DNA of 64,000 nucleotides from DASSQJ01 sp963726295 (GCA_963726295.1 CAVSBW010000001.1:992001-1056000), one strand, 5' to 3'; positions 7,539-16,300 are shown, counted from the stretch's first letter. Notes: generated by a model not told the origin, from the sequence alone. A program made the numbers and translations.

Positions 7539-8312
7539 GTGGCCGACGAGCAGGGCCGTCCGCACCGGGCCCAGCCCACGCTGCGCACGAGTGCGGTCCA
7601 GCACGCCCTCGACGAGCTCACCGCGCACCGGCAGGCCGAGCTCGGCCGCCCCCTGCGGGTCCTCGACCTCGGCGGGGGCACGGGCGGCACCGCCGTCCCC
7701 CTCGCCGTCGCCGGGCACGACCTCACCGTCGTCGACCCCAGCCCGGATGCCCTCTTCTCGCTGCGTCGCCGCGCCGCCGAGCAGGGTGTCGAGCACCGTG
7801 TCCGCGACCTCCAGGGCGACACGGACACCGTGCGGGCGCTACTCGGTGACGACACCGGCTTCGACCTCGTGTGCCTCCACGGCACCCTCGAGGTCGTCGA
7901 CGACCCCGCCGCCGCGATCGCCAGCGTCGCCGCGCTCCTGGCCGAGGGTGGCACGCTCAGCCTCGTCGTGGCCCAGCGGCTGCACGCCGTGCTCGCCCGG
8001 GCCCTCGCCGGTGAGTTCGCCCGGGCCCGCGAGGTCCTCACCCGGCCCGACGGCCGCTGGAGCGACGACGACCCGTCCCCGCGGCGCTTCGACGAGGTGA
8101 CCGTGGTCGCGCTGCTCCGCGAGCACGGCCTGGTTCCGGTCCGCAGCACGGGCATCCGGGCCTTCGCCGACCTCGTGCCGTCGGCGTTCGTCGACTCCGA
8201 GTCCGACCGGGCCGACCTGCTCGCCCTCGAGGCAGCGGCTGCCGACGACCCCGACCACCCGCTCCTCGGGGCACTGGGCAGCGCCCTGCACGTCCTCGCG
8301 GCCCGGGGCTGA
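7539..8312 (+). CDS. SAM-dependent methyltransferase, SmtA/class I
   Basis: A 257-residue class I methyltransferase starting at GTG 7539 behind GAGGAGG. Motif I is LRVLDLGGGTGGTAVPLAVA, followed by the acidic end of strand 2 (LTVVDPSPDAL) and FDLVCLHGTLEVVDDP around motif IV. A TAGGGT -10-like box at 7422-7427, just after dnaE2, could start a leader of about 100 bases. Actinobacterial genomes often carry this gene next to dinB; it may modify a tRNA or a small molecule, but the substrate cannot be inferred. It lies 24 bases before dinB in the same direction and is probably co-transcribed with it. Confidence 0.85.
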   Translation: MADEQGRPHRAQPTLRTSAVQHALDELTAHRQAELGRPLRVLDLGGGTGGTAVPLAVAGHDLTVVDPSPDALFSLRRRAAEQGVEHRVRDLQGDTDTVRALLGDDTGFDLVCLHGTLEVVDDPAAAIASVAALLAEGGTLSLVVAQRLHAVLARALAGEFARAREVLTRPDGRWSDDDPSPRRFDEVTVVALLREHGLVPVRSTGIRAFADLVPSAFVDSESDRADLLALEAAAADDPDHPLLGALGSALHVLAARG

Positions 8313-8336
8313 CCCGACCACCGCACCGGTGCACCG

Positions 8337-9593
8337 ATGAGCCGCCGCCAGTTCGCCCTCCCGGAGCGGGCCGCCACCGAGCCGCCCGACGACACCGGGT
8401 GCACCGTCCTGCACGTCGACATGGACGCCTTCTACGCCTCCGCGACCCTGCTGTCGCACCCCGAGCTCGTCGGCACGCCGGTGATCATCGGCGGGGGCAA
8501 CCGCGGCGTGGTGCTCTCCGCCACCTACGAGGCGCGCCGGTTCGGGGTCACCTCGGCGATGCCGATGGCCCGGGCCCGCCGGATGTGCCCGCAGGCCACC
8601 GTCCTGCCCCCCGAGCACGACCTCTACTCCCGCATCTCCGCCGGTGTCATGGAGACCTTCCGCGCGGTCACCCCGGTCGTCGAGCCGCTCTCCCTCGACG
8701 AGGCCTTCCTCGACGTGTCCGGGGCGGTGCGCCGGCTCGGCAGCCCGGCCACCATCGGCCAGCTGCTGCGCGACACCGTCCACGACGAGCAGGGCATCAC
8801 CTGCTCGGTCGGCGTCGCTCCGAGCAAGTTCGTCGCCAAGCTGGCCTCCAACCTCGCCAAGCCCGACGGCATGGTCGTCGTGCCCCGCGACGAGGTCGTC
8901 CCGTTCGTCCAGCAGCTGCCGGTGGCGGCCCTCTGGGGGGTCGGGGACCGCACCGAGGAGCAGCTGCTGCGGCTCGGCCTGCGCACCGTCGCCGACATCG
9001 CCCACACGCCGCTCGACACCCTCGTCCGCGCGCTCGGCGACGCCGCCGGCCACCACCTCCACGAGCTCTCCTGGGGCCGCGACCCCCGTCCGGTGGAGCG
9101 CGAGCAGCGCGAGAAGAGCATCGGCAGCGACACGACCTTCGACGAGGACATCGACGACGCCGACGAGATCCGGCGGTACCTGCTGGGCCTCAGCGAGCGC
9201 ACCGCGGCGCGGATGCGCGCGGCGGGCCTGAGTGGACGCACCGTCACCCTCAAGGTCCGCTTCAGCGACTTCACGACGATCACCCGGTCCAGGACGCTGA
9301 AGGAGCCGACCGACAGCGGTCGCACCCTGCACGAGGCCGCCGTCTCGCTCTTCGACGCCCTCGGCCTGCAACGAGCCCGGATCCGGCTGGTCGGCGTGCG
9401 GGCGACCGGCCTCACCGAGACCGTCGGAACACCGCTCCAGGCGATGATCGGGGAACCCGAGCACGGCTGGCGCGACGCCGACAAGGCGGTCGACCGGGCC
9501 CGTGCGCGGTTCGGTCCGGGGTCGGTCCGGCCGGCCAGTCTTATCGAACGTGACACATCCGCTTCCCCGAGGGCGCGTCCCGACATATCCTGA
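8337..9593 (+). CDS. dinB: DNA polymerase IV (Y-family)
   Basis: A 418-residue Y-family polymerase. The palm motifs are HVDMDAFYASATLL (about residues 27-40) and SLDEAFLDVSG (about 119-129), which supply the catalytic acidic residues. The steric-gate and finger region (NRGVVLSATYEARRFGV) and the CSVGVAPSKFVAKLASNLAK helix are standard for DinB, as are the LWGVGDRTEEQLLRLGL helix-hairpin-helix and the little-finger part RSRTLKEPTDSGRTLHEAAV. It copies past minor-groove lesions. I find no LexA box immediately upstream. ImuB was considered, but ImuB proteins lack intact catalytic acidic residues and this protein has them. Confidence 0.95.
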   Translation: MSRRQFALPERAATEPPDDTGCTVLHVDMDAFYASATLLSHPELVGTPVIIGGGNRGVVLSATYEARRFGVTSAMPMARARRMCPQATVLPPEHDLYSRISAGVMETFRAVTPVVEPLSLDEAFLDVSGAVRRLGSPATIGQLLRDTVHDEQGITCSVGVAPSKFVAKLASNLAKPDGMVVVPRDEVVPFVQQLPVAALWGVGDRTEEQLLRLGLRTVADIAHTPLDTLVRALGDAAGHHLHELSWGRDPRPVEREQREKSIGSDTTFDEDIDDADEIRRYLLGLSERTAARMRAAGLSGRTVTLKVRFSDFTTITRSRTLKEPTDSGRTLHEAAVSLFDALGLQRARIRLVGVRATGLTETVGTPLQAMIGEPEHGWRDADKAVDRARARFGPGSVRPASLIERDTSASPRARPDIS

Positions 9594-9656
9594 GGGTTCA
9601 GGGACCGACAACGGGGCCGTCCACCGGACGACCCGGGCCTACAGACGGGAGGATCC

Positions 9657-10049
9657 GTGCCCCTCTCAGAGCACGAGCAGAAGATGCTCGCCCAGATGGA
9701 GCAGGCGCTGGCCGCCGAGGACCCCAAGTTCGCCTCGCAGATGCAGGGGCGGGCGCTGTCCTCCCTCCAGCACCGGCGGTGGATCGTCGGTGTCGTGGGT
9801 GTCGTCGCGGGTCTCGGGCTCGTGCTCGTCGGGGTCAACACGACGATGTGGGTGGGGGCCCTCGGGTTCGCGGTCATGGTCGCCGCGGCGGTCTACGCCG
9901 TGACCCCCCCGCGCCGCGCCAAGCTCGCCGCCGTCCAGGGGTCGGGCGAGGACGCACCCACCTCGGGCGGGAAGCGCCGCAAGGGCCAGAAGTCCTCGTT
10001 CATGGACCGCCTCGACGAGCGCTGGGAACGCCGCGAGAACAACTGGTGA
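9657..10049 (+). CDS. DUF3040 small membrane protein
   Basis: A 130-residue protein from GTG 9657 with GGGAGGA upstream. It opens with the DUF3040 signature VPLSEHEQKMLAQMEQALAA, then EDPKFASQMQGR, followed by two hydrophobic segments (WIVGVVGVVAGLGLVLVGV and VGALGFAVMVAAAVYAV) forming a helical hairpin, and a basic C-terminal tail (GKRRKGQKSSFMDRLDERWE). Both termini are predicted to be cytoplasmic. The family is widespread in actinobacteria, usually near cell-division and envelope genes, and its function is unknown. It is convergent with the DUF456 gene, 43 bases away. Confidence 0.9.
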   Translation: MPLSEHEQKMLAQMEQALAAEDPKFASQMQGRALSSLQHRRWIVGVVGVVAGLGLVLVGVNTTMWVGALGFAVMVAAAVYAVTPPRRAKLAAVQGSGEDAPTSGGKRRKGQKSSFMDRLDERWERRENNW

Positions 10050-10092
10050 GACCACCCCTCGTCCCCCGGGCTCGCGCTCGCGGGCGTCGATG

Positions 10093-10587
10093 TCAGGTGA
10101 CCAGCAGCCCCACGCCGTAGAGCGCGGCCACCACCAGGCCGGCGAGCAGCTCGATCCCCACGCTGTGCAGGACCGCACCGACGGCGCTCTTGGTGCGACG
10201 CCACGCCTCGCGGTGGTCGCGGCCCCGGCCGAGCTCGACCAGCCAGATGCCGAGGACGAAGCCGAGCACGCCGCCGATGACCGGCACGACGAAGAAGCCG
10301 GCGATGCCCACGAGCACGGCGATGACGAGCGTGGACGTGCGGACGCCCTTCTCCTTCATCCGGCGCCCCGGAACGAGGTACTGCAGGCCCTTGCCCGCGA
10401 CGGCGACGACGACGCTCAGCCCGAAGAGCACCCAGCCGACGGGGGAGGAGGTGACGAGGGCGAACACGAGCATGCCCGCCAGGACGAGCAGGGTGCCGGG
10501 GAGGACGGGCACCACGATACCGACGAGTCCGACGGCGATGAGGAGCGGGGGGAGCAGCAGCCAGACGTCGTCGGCGAGCGACTCCAC
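10093..10587 (-). CDS. DUF456 membrane protein
   Basis: About 164 residues from GTG 10585-10587, just one base after the stop of the DUF7455 gene, so the two form an operon. The protein is mostly hydrophobic, with segments WLLLPPLLIAVGLVGIVVPV, TLLVLAGMLVFALV, WVLFGLSVVVAVAGKGLQYL, TLVIAVLVGIAGFFVVPVIG and a C-terminal ELLAGLVVAALYGVGLLV. The glycine-rich VIGGVLGFVLGIWLVELGRG stretch is typical of DUF456, a family of unknown function with glycine-zipper-like helices. A cytoplasmic RGRDHREAWRRTKSA loop precedes the last helix. No enzyme motif is visible. Confidence 0.88.
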   Translation of the reverse strand: MESLADDVWLLLPPLLIAVGLVGIVVPVLPGTLLVLAGMLVFALVTSSPVGWVLFGLSVVVAVAGKGLQYLVPGRRMKEKGVRTSTLVIAVLVGIAGFFVVPVIGGVLGFVLGIWLVELGRGRDHREAWRRTKSAVGAVLHSVGIELLAGLVVAALYGVGLLVT

Positions 10588-10588
10588 C

Positions 10589-10801
10589 TCAGTCGGTGGG
10601 TGACGGGGTCGACTCGACCAGCCGCTCGCTCTCGTCGTGGATGTCCGCGATACCCGCCAGGGCGGGGGTGTGCTCACGACCGTGGTGGGCACAGAAGAGG
10701 AGCTCGCCGCCAGCGCGCAGCTGCACGCGGACGTAGGCCTGTGCTCCGCAGCGGTCGCAGCGGTCCGCGGCGGTCAGGGTGGGTGCCAGTGCGGCGTTCA
10801 C
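10589..10801 (-). CDS. DUF7455 small zinc-ribbon-like protein
   Basis: A 70-residue protein from GTG 10799-10801, which has GAGGAGG upstream; the frame is open further up, but the added residues are unlike the family. The sequence NAALAPTLTAADRCDRCGAQ, then YVRVQLRAGGELLFCAHHGR, is highly conserved in actinobacteria and has CxxC plus C-x-H-H, suggesting zinc binding. Function is unknown. In many relatives it lies between the sigma factor gene and a type II topoisomerase gene; here it is divergent from parE. Confidence 0.85.
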   Translation of the reverse strand: MNAALAPTLTAADRCDRCGAQAYVRVQLRAGGELLFCAHHGREHTPALAGIADIHDESERLVESTPSPTD

Positions 10802-11012
10802 GTCGGCCTCCTCGGCGTGCTCGGGTCCTGCGGGTGGTTCGTCGCCACCGACCTGATTTGGTCGGCAGGCGTTGCAACAGTCAAGCACGCCCGCGGCATT
10901 CCATGGCGCAGGGGTGGCTGTATCGAGACCGACATGTCGAGATCGTGACCTTTCGGTGGATGCGTGCCGACCCCGGCGGTGCGCCTCTCGGGGGCCGTCG
11001 GGGGCGCCGGGT

Positions 11013-11018
11013 TACGCT
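11013..11018 (+). promoter_or_regulatory. -10 element TACGCT for leaderless parE
   Basis: TACGCT is followed by seven bases and then the GTG of parE, so transcription would start on the start codon. There is no ribosome-binding site before the GTG. Confidence 0.6.
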
Positions 11019-11025
11019 GCCGGAC

Positions 11026-13152
11026 GTGCCGAGCACCACCGCCAAGAAGACCGCCACGAGCAAGTCCGCGTCCGAGTACACCGCCCACCACCTCCAGGTC
11101 CTCGAGGGCCTCGAGGCGGTCCGCAAGCGGCCGGGCATGTACATCGGGTCCACTGACGGCCGCGGGCTCATGCACTGCCTCTGGGAGATCATCGACAATG
11201 CCGTCGACGAGGCGTTGGGCGGTCACTGCGACCACATCGAGGTGCTGCTCCTCGGTGACGGCTCGGTCGAGGTGCGCGACAACGGGCGCGGGGTGCCCGT
11301 CGACATCGAGCCGCGCACCGGCCTCACCGGGGTCGAGCTCGTCTACACCCGCCTCCACGCGGGTGGGAAGTTCGGCGGCGGCTCCTACACCGCCTCCGGC
11401 GGCCTCCACGGTGTCGGCGCCTCCGTCGTCAACGCCCTCTCCTCCCGCCTCGATGTCGAGGTCGACCGGGGCGGCAAGACGTACGCCATGAGCTTCCGGC
11501 GGGGCGAGCCGGGTGTCTTCTCCGACGTCGCGGGGGCCCAGGGCCGCAAGGACCCGGGGCACGACTTCGCGCCCTACACCAAGAACAGCGAGCTCGAGGT
11601 GATCGGCCGGGCCAGGCGCGGCGTCACCGGCACCCGGGTGCGGTACTGGGCAGACCCGCAGATCTTCCTCAAGGACGCCGGATTCGACCTGCCCGGCCTG
11701 CTCGGGCGGGCGCGGCAGACCTCGTTCCTCGTCCCCGGGCTGCGCATCGTCGTGCGCGACGAGCGCGGGGACGAGCCCACCGAGGAGGTCTTCCTCCACG
11801 ACGGTGGCATCTCGGAGTTCTGCGACTACCTGGCCCCGGACGCGCCGGTCACGGACACCTGGCGGGTCCAGGGGTCCGAGACGTTCACCGAGACCGTGCC
11901 GGTGCTGGACTCCAAGGGCCACATGACGCCCACCGAGGTCGAGCGGGAGTGCGCGGTCGACATCGCACTGCGGTGGGGCACCGGGTACGACACGAGCGTC
12001 TCGTCGTTCGTCAACATCATCGCCACCCCCAAGGGCGGCACCCACATCGCCGGCTTCGAGCAGGCCCTGCTCAAGGTCATGCGCGCCCAGGTCGCCGCCA
12101 ACGGGCGCCGGCTCAAGGCCGGTAGCGACAAGGTCGAGAAGGACGACGCCCTCGCCGGCCTCACCGCGGTCGTCACCGTGCGCCTGGCCGAGCCGCAGTT
12201 CGAGGGTCAGACCAAGGAGGTCCTCGGCACCTCCGCGGTCCGCCAGATCGTCGCCCTGGTGCTCGAGCGCGAGCTGACGGCCCTGCTGACCTCGACCAAG
12301 CGGCCCACGAAGCAGCAGGCGGGCGTCCTGCTCGAGAAGGTGGTCTCCGAGATGAAGTCGCGCATCAGTGCGCGGCTGCACAAGGAGACCCAGCGCCGCA
12401 AGACCGCCCTGGAGTCCTCGAGCCTGCCGGCCAAGCTCGCCGACTGCCGCAGCACCGACCCCGACCACACCGAGCTGTTCATCGTCGAGGGCGACAGCGC
12501 GCTCGGCACCGCCAAGCTCGCTCGCAGTAGCGAGCACCAGGCCCTGCTGCCCATCCGGGGCAAGATCCTCAACGTCCAGAAGGCGTCGGTCACCGACATG
12601 CTCGGCAACGCCGAGTGCGCGGCGATCATCCAGGTCATCGGGGCCGGCTCCGGGCGCAGCTTCGCCCCCGAGTCGGTGCGCTACGGCAAGGTCATCATCA
12701 TGACCGACGCCGACGTCGACGGCGCCCACATCCGCACCCTCCTGCTCACCCTGTTCTTCCGGTACATGCGCCCGCTCGTCGAGGCCGGCCGGGTGTACGC
12801 CGCCGTGCCGCCGCTGCACCGCATCGAGGTCGTCAACCCCGGCTCGAAGGCCAACGAGGTCATCTACACCTACTCCGAGGCCGAGATGCGCCGCACCATG
12901 GCCTCCCTGAACAAGCGGGGCAAGAAGACCAAGCCGCTCCAGCGCTACAAGGGCCTCGGCGAGATGGACGCCGACCAGCTGGCGGAGACGACGATGGACC
13001 CGCGCCACCGCACGCTGCGCAAGGTCACCCTCGGCGACATCGAGTCGGCGGCCACCGTGTTCGAGCTGCTCATGGGCGGCGAGGTGGGCCCCCGCAAGGA
13101 CTTCATCATCGAGTCCGCGAACTCCCTCGACCTCGAGCGCATCGACGCCTGA
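11026..13152 (+). CDS. parE: DNA topoisomerase IV subunit B (ParE/GyrB family)
   Basis: A 708-residue type IIA topoisomerase ATPase subunit. The GHKL ATPase part has LEAVRKRPGMYIGSTDGRGL, EIIDNAVDEALGG and GGLHGVGASVVNALSS; the TOPRIM domain has EGDSALGTAKLARSS, PIRGKILNVQKAS and MTDADVDGAHIRTLLLTLFF; the C-terminus has LQRYKGLGEMDADQLAETTM. With ParC it decatenates daughter chromosomes. ParE rather than GyrB is chosen because it pairs with the separate parC gene 5 kb away and has no recF/gyrA neighbours; sequence alone separates them less surely. The GTG start at 11026 appears leaderless. It ends two bases from the convergent lacI-type gene. Confidence 0.9.
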   Translation: MPSTTAKKTATSKSASEYTAHHLQVLEGLEAVRKRPGMYIGSTDGRGLMHCLWEIIDNAVDEALGGHCDHIEVLLLGDGSVEVRDNGRGVPVDIEPRTGLTGVELVYTRLHAGGKFGGGSYTASGGLHGVGASVVNALSSRLDVEVDRGGKTYAMSFRRGEPGVFSDVAGAQGRKDPGHDFAPYTKNSELEVIGRARRGVTGTRVRYWADPQIFLKDAGFDLPGLLGRARQTSFLVPGLRIVVRDERGDEPTEEVFLHDGGISEFCDYLAPDAPVTDTWRVQGSETFTETVPVLDSKGHMTPTEVERECAVDIALRWGTGYDTSVSSFVNIIATPKGGTHIAGFEQALLKVMRAQVAANGRRLKAGSDKVEKDDALAGLTAVVTVRLAEPQFEGQTKEVLGTSAVRQIVALVLERELTALLTSTKRPTKQQAGVLLEKVVSEMKSRISARLHKETQRRKTALESSSLPAKLADCRSTDPDHTELFIVEGDSALGTAKLARSSEHQALLPIRGKILNVQKASVTDMLGNAECAAIIQVIGAGSGRSFAPESVRYGKVIIMTDADVDGAHIRTLLLTLFFRYMRPLVEAGRVYAAVPPLHRIEVVNPGSKANEVIYTYSEAEMRRTMASLNKRGKKTKPLQRYKGLGEMDADQLAETTMDPRHRTLRKVTLGDIESAATVFELLMGGEVGPRKDFIIESANSLDLERIDA

Positions 13153-13154
13153 GG

Positions 13155-14162
13155 TCAGGCCGGCGCCGGTCCGGTCGACTCCCTGACGACGAGCTGGGTC
13201 GGGACGACCACCTCGTCCTGCCCGACGTCCTCCCCGGCGAGTGCCCGTAGCAGGATCTCGGCGGCCACGCGGCCCTGGGCGGAGACGTCCTGCCGAACGG
13301 TGGTGAGGCCGAGGACCCCGGAGAGGACGTAGTCGTCGATGCCGACCACGGAGAGGTCCTCGGGGACACGCAGCCCGAGTCGGCGGGCTGTCTGGAGCAC
13401 CCCGATGGCCATCTCGTCGGAGCCGGCGGCCACCGCGGTCGGGGCACCGGGTCCTCGGAGCAGGTCACCGCTGTCGCGGGCGGCGGCATCGGCGGTCCAG
13501 TCCGAGCGCAGGACCCGGTCGGGCCGGACGGCGAGCCCGGCCTCTCCCATCGCGTCGGTGAAGGCGTCCAGACGGTCCCGCGGGGTCTGGAGGTGGGCGA
13601 GGTTGGTCGGCACGGCCCCGACGTACGCGATCTCCTCGTGGCCGAGGTCGAGCAGGTGCCGAACCGCGGAGCGCACGGCCTCCCGGTCGTCGATGCGGAC
13701 GGTCGGGCGGCCGTGGACGGCCGCCCCGATGGCGACCACCGGGAGCCCGAGGCGGTCGAGCAGATCGACCTCGTGGTCCATGAGCGGCAGGTTGAGGACG
13801 ATGACGCCGTCGACCCGCTTCCACAGCATGTTCTGGGTCAGGGGCAGGCGTTGCTCGTAGGCGTCGGCCTCGAGGTCGAAGAGGAGCACGTGGTGGTCGT
13901 GGTCCCGCAGGGCCTTCTCGATCCCGCTGACCAGGCTCGCGAAGAACCAGCGGGTGAGGAAGGGCACGACGACGGCGACCACCTTGGTGCGCCCCGAGGC
14001 GAGACTGGTGGCGGTGGGGGACGCGACGTACTGGAGCTCCTCGGCCACCTCGAGCACCCGTCGGCGGGTCTCGGGGGAGACCCGGTCGAGGCCTCGCAGC
14101 GCCCGGGAGACGGTGGCGACGGACACCCCCGCCTCTCGGGCGACGTCGGTGATCGTGCTCAT
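13155..14162 (-). CDS. LacI-family transcriptional regulator
   Basis: A 335-residue repressor. Residues 1-50 form the LacI helix-turn-helix (TITDVAREAGVSVATVSRAL, with hinge SPTATSLASGRTKVVAVVVP). The rest is a periplasmic-binding-like effector domain (GVIVLNLPLMDHEVDLL, RHLLDLGHEEIAYVGA, VAAGSDEMAIGVLQTARRLG). It lies downstream of the sugar ABC operon in the same orientation, separated by a strong hairpin, and is the obvious candidate to bind the GTAAAAGCGTTTAC site upstream of the binding-protein gene. The effector is probably an oligosaccharide or alpha-glucoside taken up by the transporter (inference). Confidence 0.93.
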   Translation of the reverse strand: MSTITDVAREAGVSVATVSRALRGLDRVSPETRRRVLEVAEELQYVASPTATSLASGRTKVVAVVVPFLTRWFFASLVSGIEKALRDHDHHVLLFDLEADAYEQRLPLTQNMLWKRVDGVIVLNLPLMDHEVDLLDRLGLPVVAIGAAVHGRPTVRIDDREAVRSAVRHLLDLGHEEIAYVGAVPTNLAHLQTPRDRLDAFTDAMGEAGLAVRPDRVLRSDWTADAAARDSGDLLRGPGAPTAVAAGSDEMAIGVLQTARRLGLRVPEDLSVVGIDDYVLSGVLGLTTVRQDVSAQGRVAAEILLRALAGEDVGQDEVVVPTQLVVRESTGPAPA

Positions 14163-14195
14163 CCCTCCCAGTCCTCCCCGTCGAGGCGCGGATCG

Positions 14196-14234
14196 TCCGG
14201 CGCGGGTCGGGGCGTGTCCCCGACCCGCGCCGGA
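14196..14234 (-). terminator. Terminator hairpin of the sugar ABC operon
   Basis: Arms at 14196-14212 and 14218-14234 are perfectly complementary over 17 bases with a 5-base loop. It begins 8 bases after the stop of the last permease gene and sits before lacI, with no clear T-tract. It would end most operon transcripts and limit read-through into the regulator. Confidence 0.8.
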
Positions 14235-14242
14235 GGCCGGGT

Positions 14243-15190
14243 TCAGCCCTTCAGCCCGCCCGCGAGCAGACCGCGGACGAAGTAGCGCTGCAGGGCGAGG
14301 AACACCATGACCGGGACGATGATCGCGATGAACGCACCGGCGGAGAGCAGGTACCAGGCACTGCCTCGGGTACCTGACAGCTGCGCGATGGCCACGGTGA
14401 TCGGAGCGACGTCGGGTGTCCCGCCCAGGAAGACCAGCGAGACGAGGAGGTCGTTCCACACCCAGAGGAACTGGAAGATGCCGAACGCCGCGATCGCGGG
14501 GGTCAGCAGCGGCAGGAGGATCCGGAAGAAGATCGTCACGTGCCCGGCGCCGTCGACCCGCGCGGCCTCCATCAGCTCGCCCGGGAGCTCCCTCATGAAG
14601 TTGTGGATGAGGAACGTCGCGAGCGGCAACGCGAAGATCGTGTGCGAGAGCCACACGCTCCAGTACGACGCCCCGATGTGCAGCGTGTTGACGTAGATGT
14701 TGAGCAGCGGGATCAGCGCCACCTGGAGCGGCACGATCTGCAGCGCGAAGACCATGACGAAGAGCGCGTCGCGGCCGGGGAACGGCATCCACGCGAAGGC
14801 GTAGGCCGCGAGGGAGGCCAGGAAGATCGGCAGGATCACCGCGGGGATGGTGATGACGATCGTGTTGATGAAGTAGCCGCCGAGTCCACCTGACCCGGTG
14901 AGGGCCTGCTGGTAGTTGTTCAGCGTGTAGTCGCCCGGGTTGCCGAACGAGGTCCACCACCCGGACTTGTTGATGTCGATCGGTTTGCGGAACGAGGTGA
15001 CGAGCAGGCCGATCGTCGGGACGGTCCACAGGACCGCGATGATGACCGCGACGAGGCTGGCCCACGGCGAGGTGATGGCCGAGGCAGCGTTGCCGGCGGC
15101 CGACCTGCGCCGCTTCTTCGGCTGTTCGGCGGTCTCCTCCATCTCGTGGGAGATCTCTTCGGGCATCGCGGTGGGCTCGAGGGTGCTCAC
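14243..15190 (-). CDS. Carbohydrate ABC transporter permease, MalG/AglG-like
   Basis: A 315-residue inner-membrane permease with a charged N-terminal extension (EETAEQPKKRRRSAAG) and six hydrophobic segments, beginning PWASLVAVIIAVLWTVPTIG. The cytoplasmic EAA loop that contacts the ATPase reads EAARVDGAGHVTIFFRILLP. The large extracytoplasmic stretch after the first helix (FRKPIDINKSGWWTSFGNPG) fits MalG/AglG-type subunits. It is the last gene of the binding-protein/permease/permease operon, three bases after the upstream permease gene. No ATPase gene is present, as is common in actinobacteria where MsiK-type ATPases are shared. Confidence 0.93.
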   Translation of the reverse strand: MSTLEPTAMPEEISHEMEETAEQPKKRRRSAAGNAASAITSPWASLVAVIIAVLWTVPTIGLLVTSFRKPIDINKSGWWTSFGNPGDYTLNNYQQALTGSGGLGGYFINTIVITIPAVILPIFLASLAAYAFAWMPFPGRDALFVMVFALQIVPLQVALIPLLNIYVNTLHIGASYWSVWLSHTIFALPLATFLIHNFMRELPGELMEAARVDGAGHVTIFFRILLPLLTPAIAAFGIFQFLWVWNDLLVSLVFLGGTPDVAPITVAIAQLSGTRGSAWYLLSAGAFIAIIVPVMVFLALQRYFVRGLLAGGLKG

Positions 15191-15193
15191 GGC

Positions 15194-16210
15194 TCAGGCC
15201 TCCTTCCGCATCTGGATGATGTTGTAGGCGACGATCGGGATGACGAGCACGAAGAGCAGCACCGCGAGGGCGGCGCCCAGACCCGGCGCGTTGTACCGGA
15301 AGCTCTGGTTGTAGAACTCGTTCGCCACGACCGACGTGTCGAACTGACCACCGGTCATGGTCCGGACGATGTCGAAGACCTTGAGCGTGCCGATACCGAT
15401 CGTCGTGAGGACGACGACGAGCGCGGCCCGGATGCTCGGAAGGGTGATGAACCGGAACATCTTGAAGCCCTTGACGCCGTCGAGCTTGGCCGCCTCGATG
15501 ATGTCGTCGGGGATGGCCTTGATCGCCGCGGAGAGCACCGTCATCGCGAACCCGGCCTGGATCCAGATCATGACGATGATGAGCATGAACGTATTTCGTG
15601 GTGAGTCGATGATGAACTGCTGGGTCTGCAGCCCGATCGCCTTGAGGAAGGCGTTGAGGATGCCGATCTGGTCGGCAGCGGTCGGCTTGTACTGGTAGAC
15701 GAACTTCCAGATGATGCTCGCGCCCACCATGGAGATCGCCATCGGCAGGAAGATCAGCGCCTTGGCGACGGCCTCGCCCTTGGCGCGGTCGATGAGGATG
15801 GCGTAGAGCAGACCGATGCCCGTGGCGAACAGCGGCACGAGGATGACCCAGAGGGCGGTGTTCCGCAACACCGTGAGGAGCTCGGCCTGGGTGAACATCT
15901 GGACGTAGTTGTCCAGTGACCACGGCCCTTCACCCGAGCGCCCCTTGAGGGACTGGAGGATCGTGAGGATCGCGGGGTAGACGAGGCCGACGGCGACGAA
16001 GAAGACGGCAGGCAGCACGAACAGGCTGCCCTGGACCTTCTCGCCGCCACGACCCTTGAACAGGGAGGCGAGGAAGAGGATCAACCCGAAGATCGCCGCG
16101 AAGACGATGATCGCGAAGAACATGAGGAGGAACTTGCCCGGGATGCTGCTCGCGCGGAGCAGCGGTTCGGGGATCGCGGCCGACGTGCCGCCGAGGACGC
16201 TGGACACCAT
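15194..16210 (-). CDS. Carbohydrate ABC transporter permease, MalF/AglF-like
   Basis: A 338-residue membrane subunit started at ATG 16208-16210 behind GGTGGA. It has two N-terminal helices (FLLMFFAIIVFAAIFGLILF and SLFVLPAVFFVAVGLVYPAI), the usual MalF-type core, and the ATPase-contacting EAA loop EAAKLDGVKGFKMFRFITLP. The extra N-terminal helix before the usual six segments is a MalF/AglF trait. Base composition is lower here than in flanking genes: 66 of 120 bases at 15541-15660 are G or C. It heads the permease pair and is separated from the binding-protein gene by a strong internal hairpin. Confidence 0.92.
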   Translation of the reverse strand: MVSSVLGGTSAAIPEPLLRASSIPGKFLLMFFAIIVFAAIFGLILFLASLFKGRGGEKVQGSLFVLPAVFFVAVGLVYPAILTILQSLKGRSGEGPWSLDNYVQMFTQAELLTVLRNTALWVILVPLFATGIGLLYAILIDRAKGEAVAKALIFLPMAISMVGASIIWKFVYQYKPTAADQIGILNAFLKAIGLQTQQFIIDSPRNTFMLIIVMIWIQAGFAMTVLSAAIKAIPDDIIEAAKLDGVKGFKMFRFITLPSIRAALVVVLTTIGIGTLKVFDIVRTMTGGQFDTSVVANEFYNQSFRYNAPGLGAALAVLLFVLVIPIVAYNIIQMRKEA

Positions 16211-16246
16211 GGACTCCACCTTCCGTGGACGGGTGTGTGCCGGTGA

Positions 16247-16288
16247 CGGGACGGGGTGGGGCGGAGCGTTCCGCCCCACCCCGTCCCG
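16247..16288 (-). terminator. Intra-operon hairpin between binding-protein and permease genes
   Basis: Perfect 19-base arms at 16247-16265 and 16270-16288 with a 4-base loop, 12 bases after the binding-protein stop. Such hairpins typically cause partial termination or protect the upstream mRNA, giving more binding protein than permease. There is no T-tract. Confidence 0.8.
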
Positions 16289-16300
16289 GGTGGACCTAGG

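Noticed and set aside
8337..9593. Pol IV as ImuB
   Set aside because: The catalytic acidic motifs (HVDMDAFYAS, SLDEAFLDV) are intact, unlike ImuB.
10050..10092. Terminator between the DUF3040 and DUF456 genes
   Set aside because: The GC-rich sequence has no consistent complementary arms.
11026..13152. gyrB and a chromosomal origin nearby
   Set aside because: No dnaA, dnaN, recF or DnaA-box cluster; pairing with parC fits topoisomerase IV.
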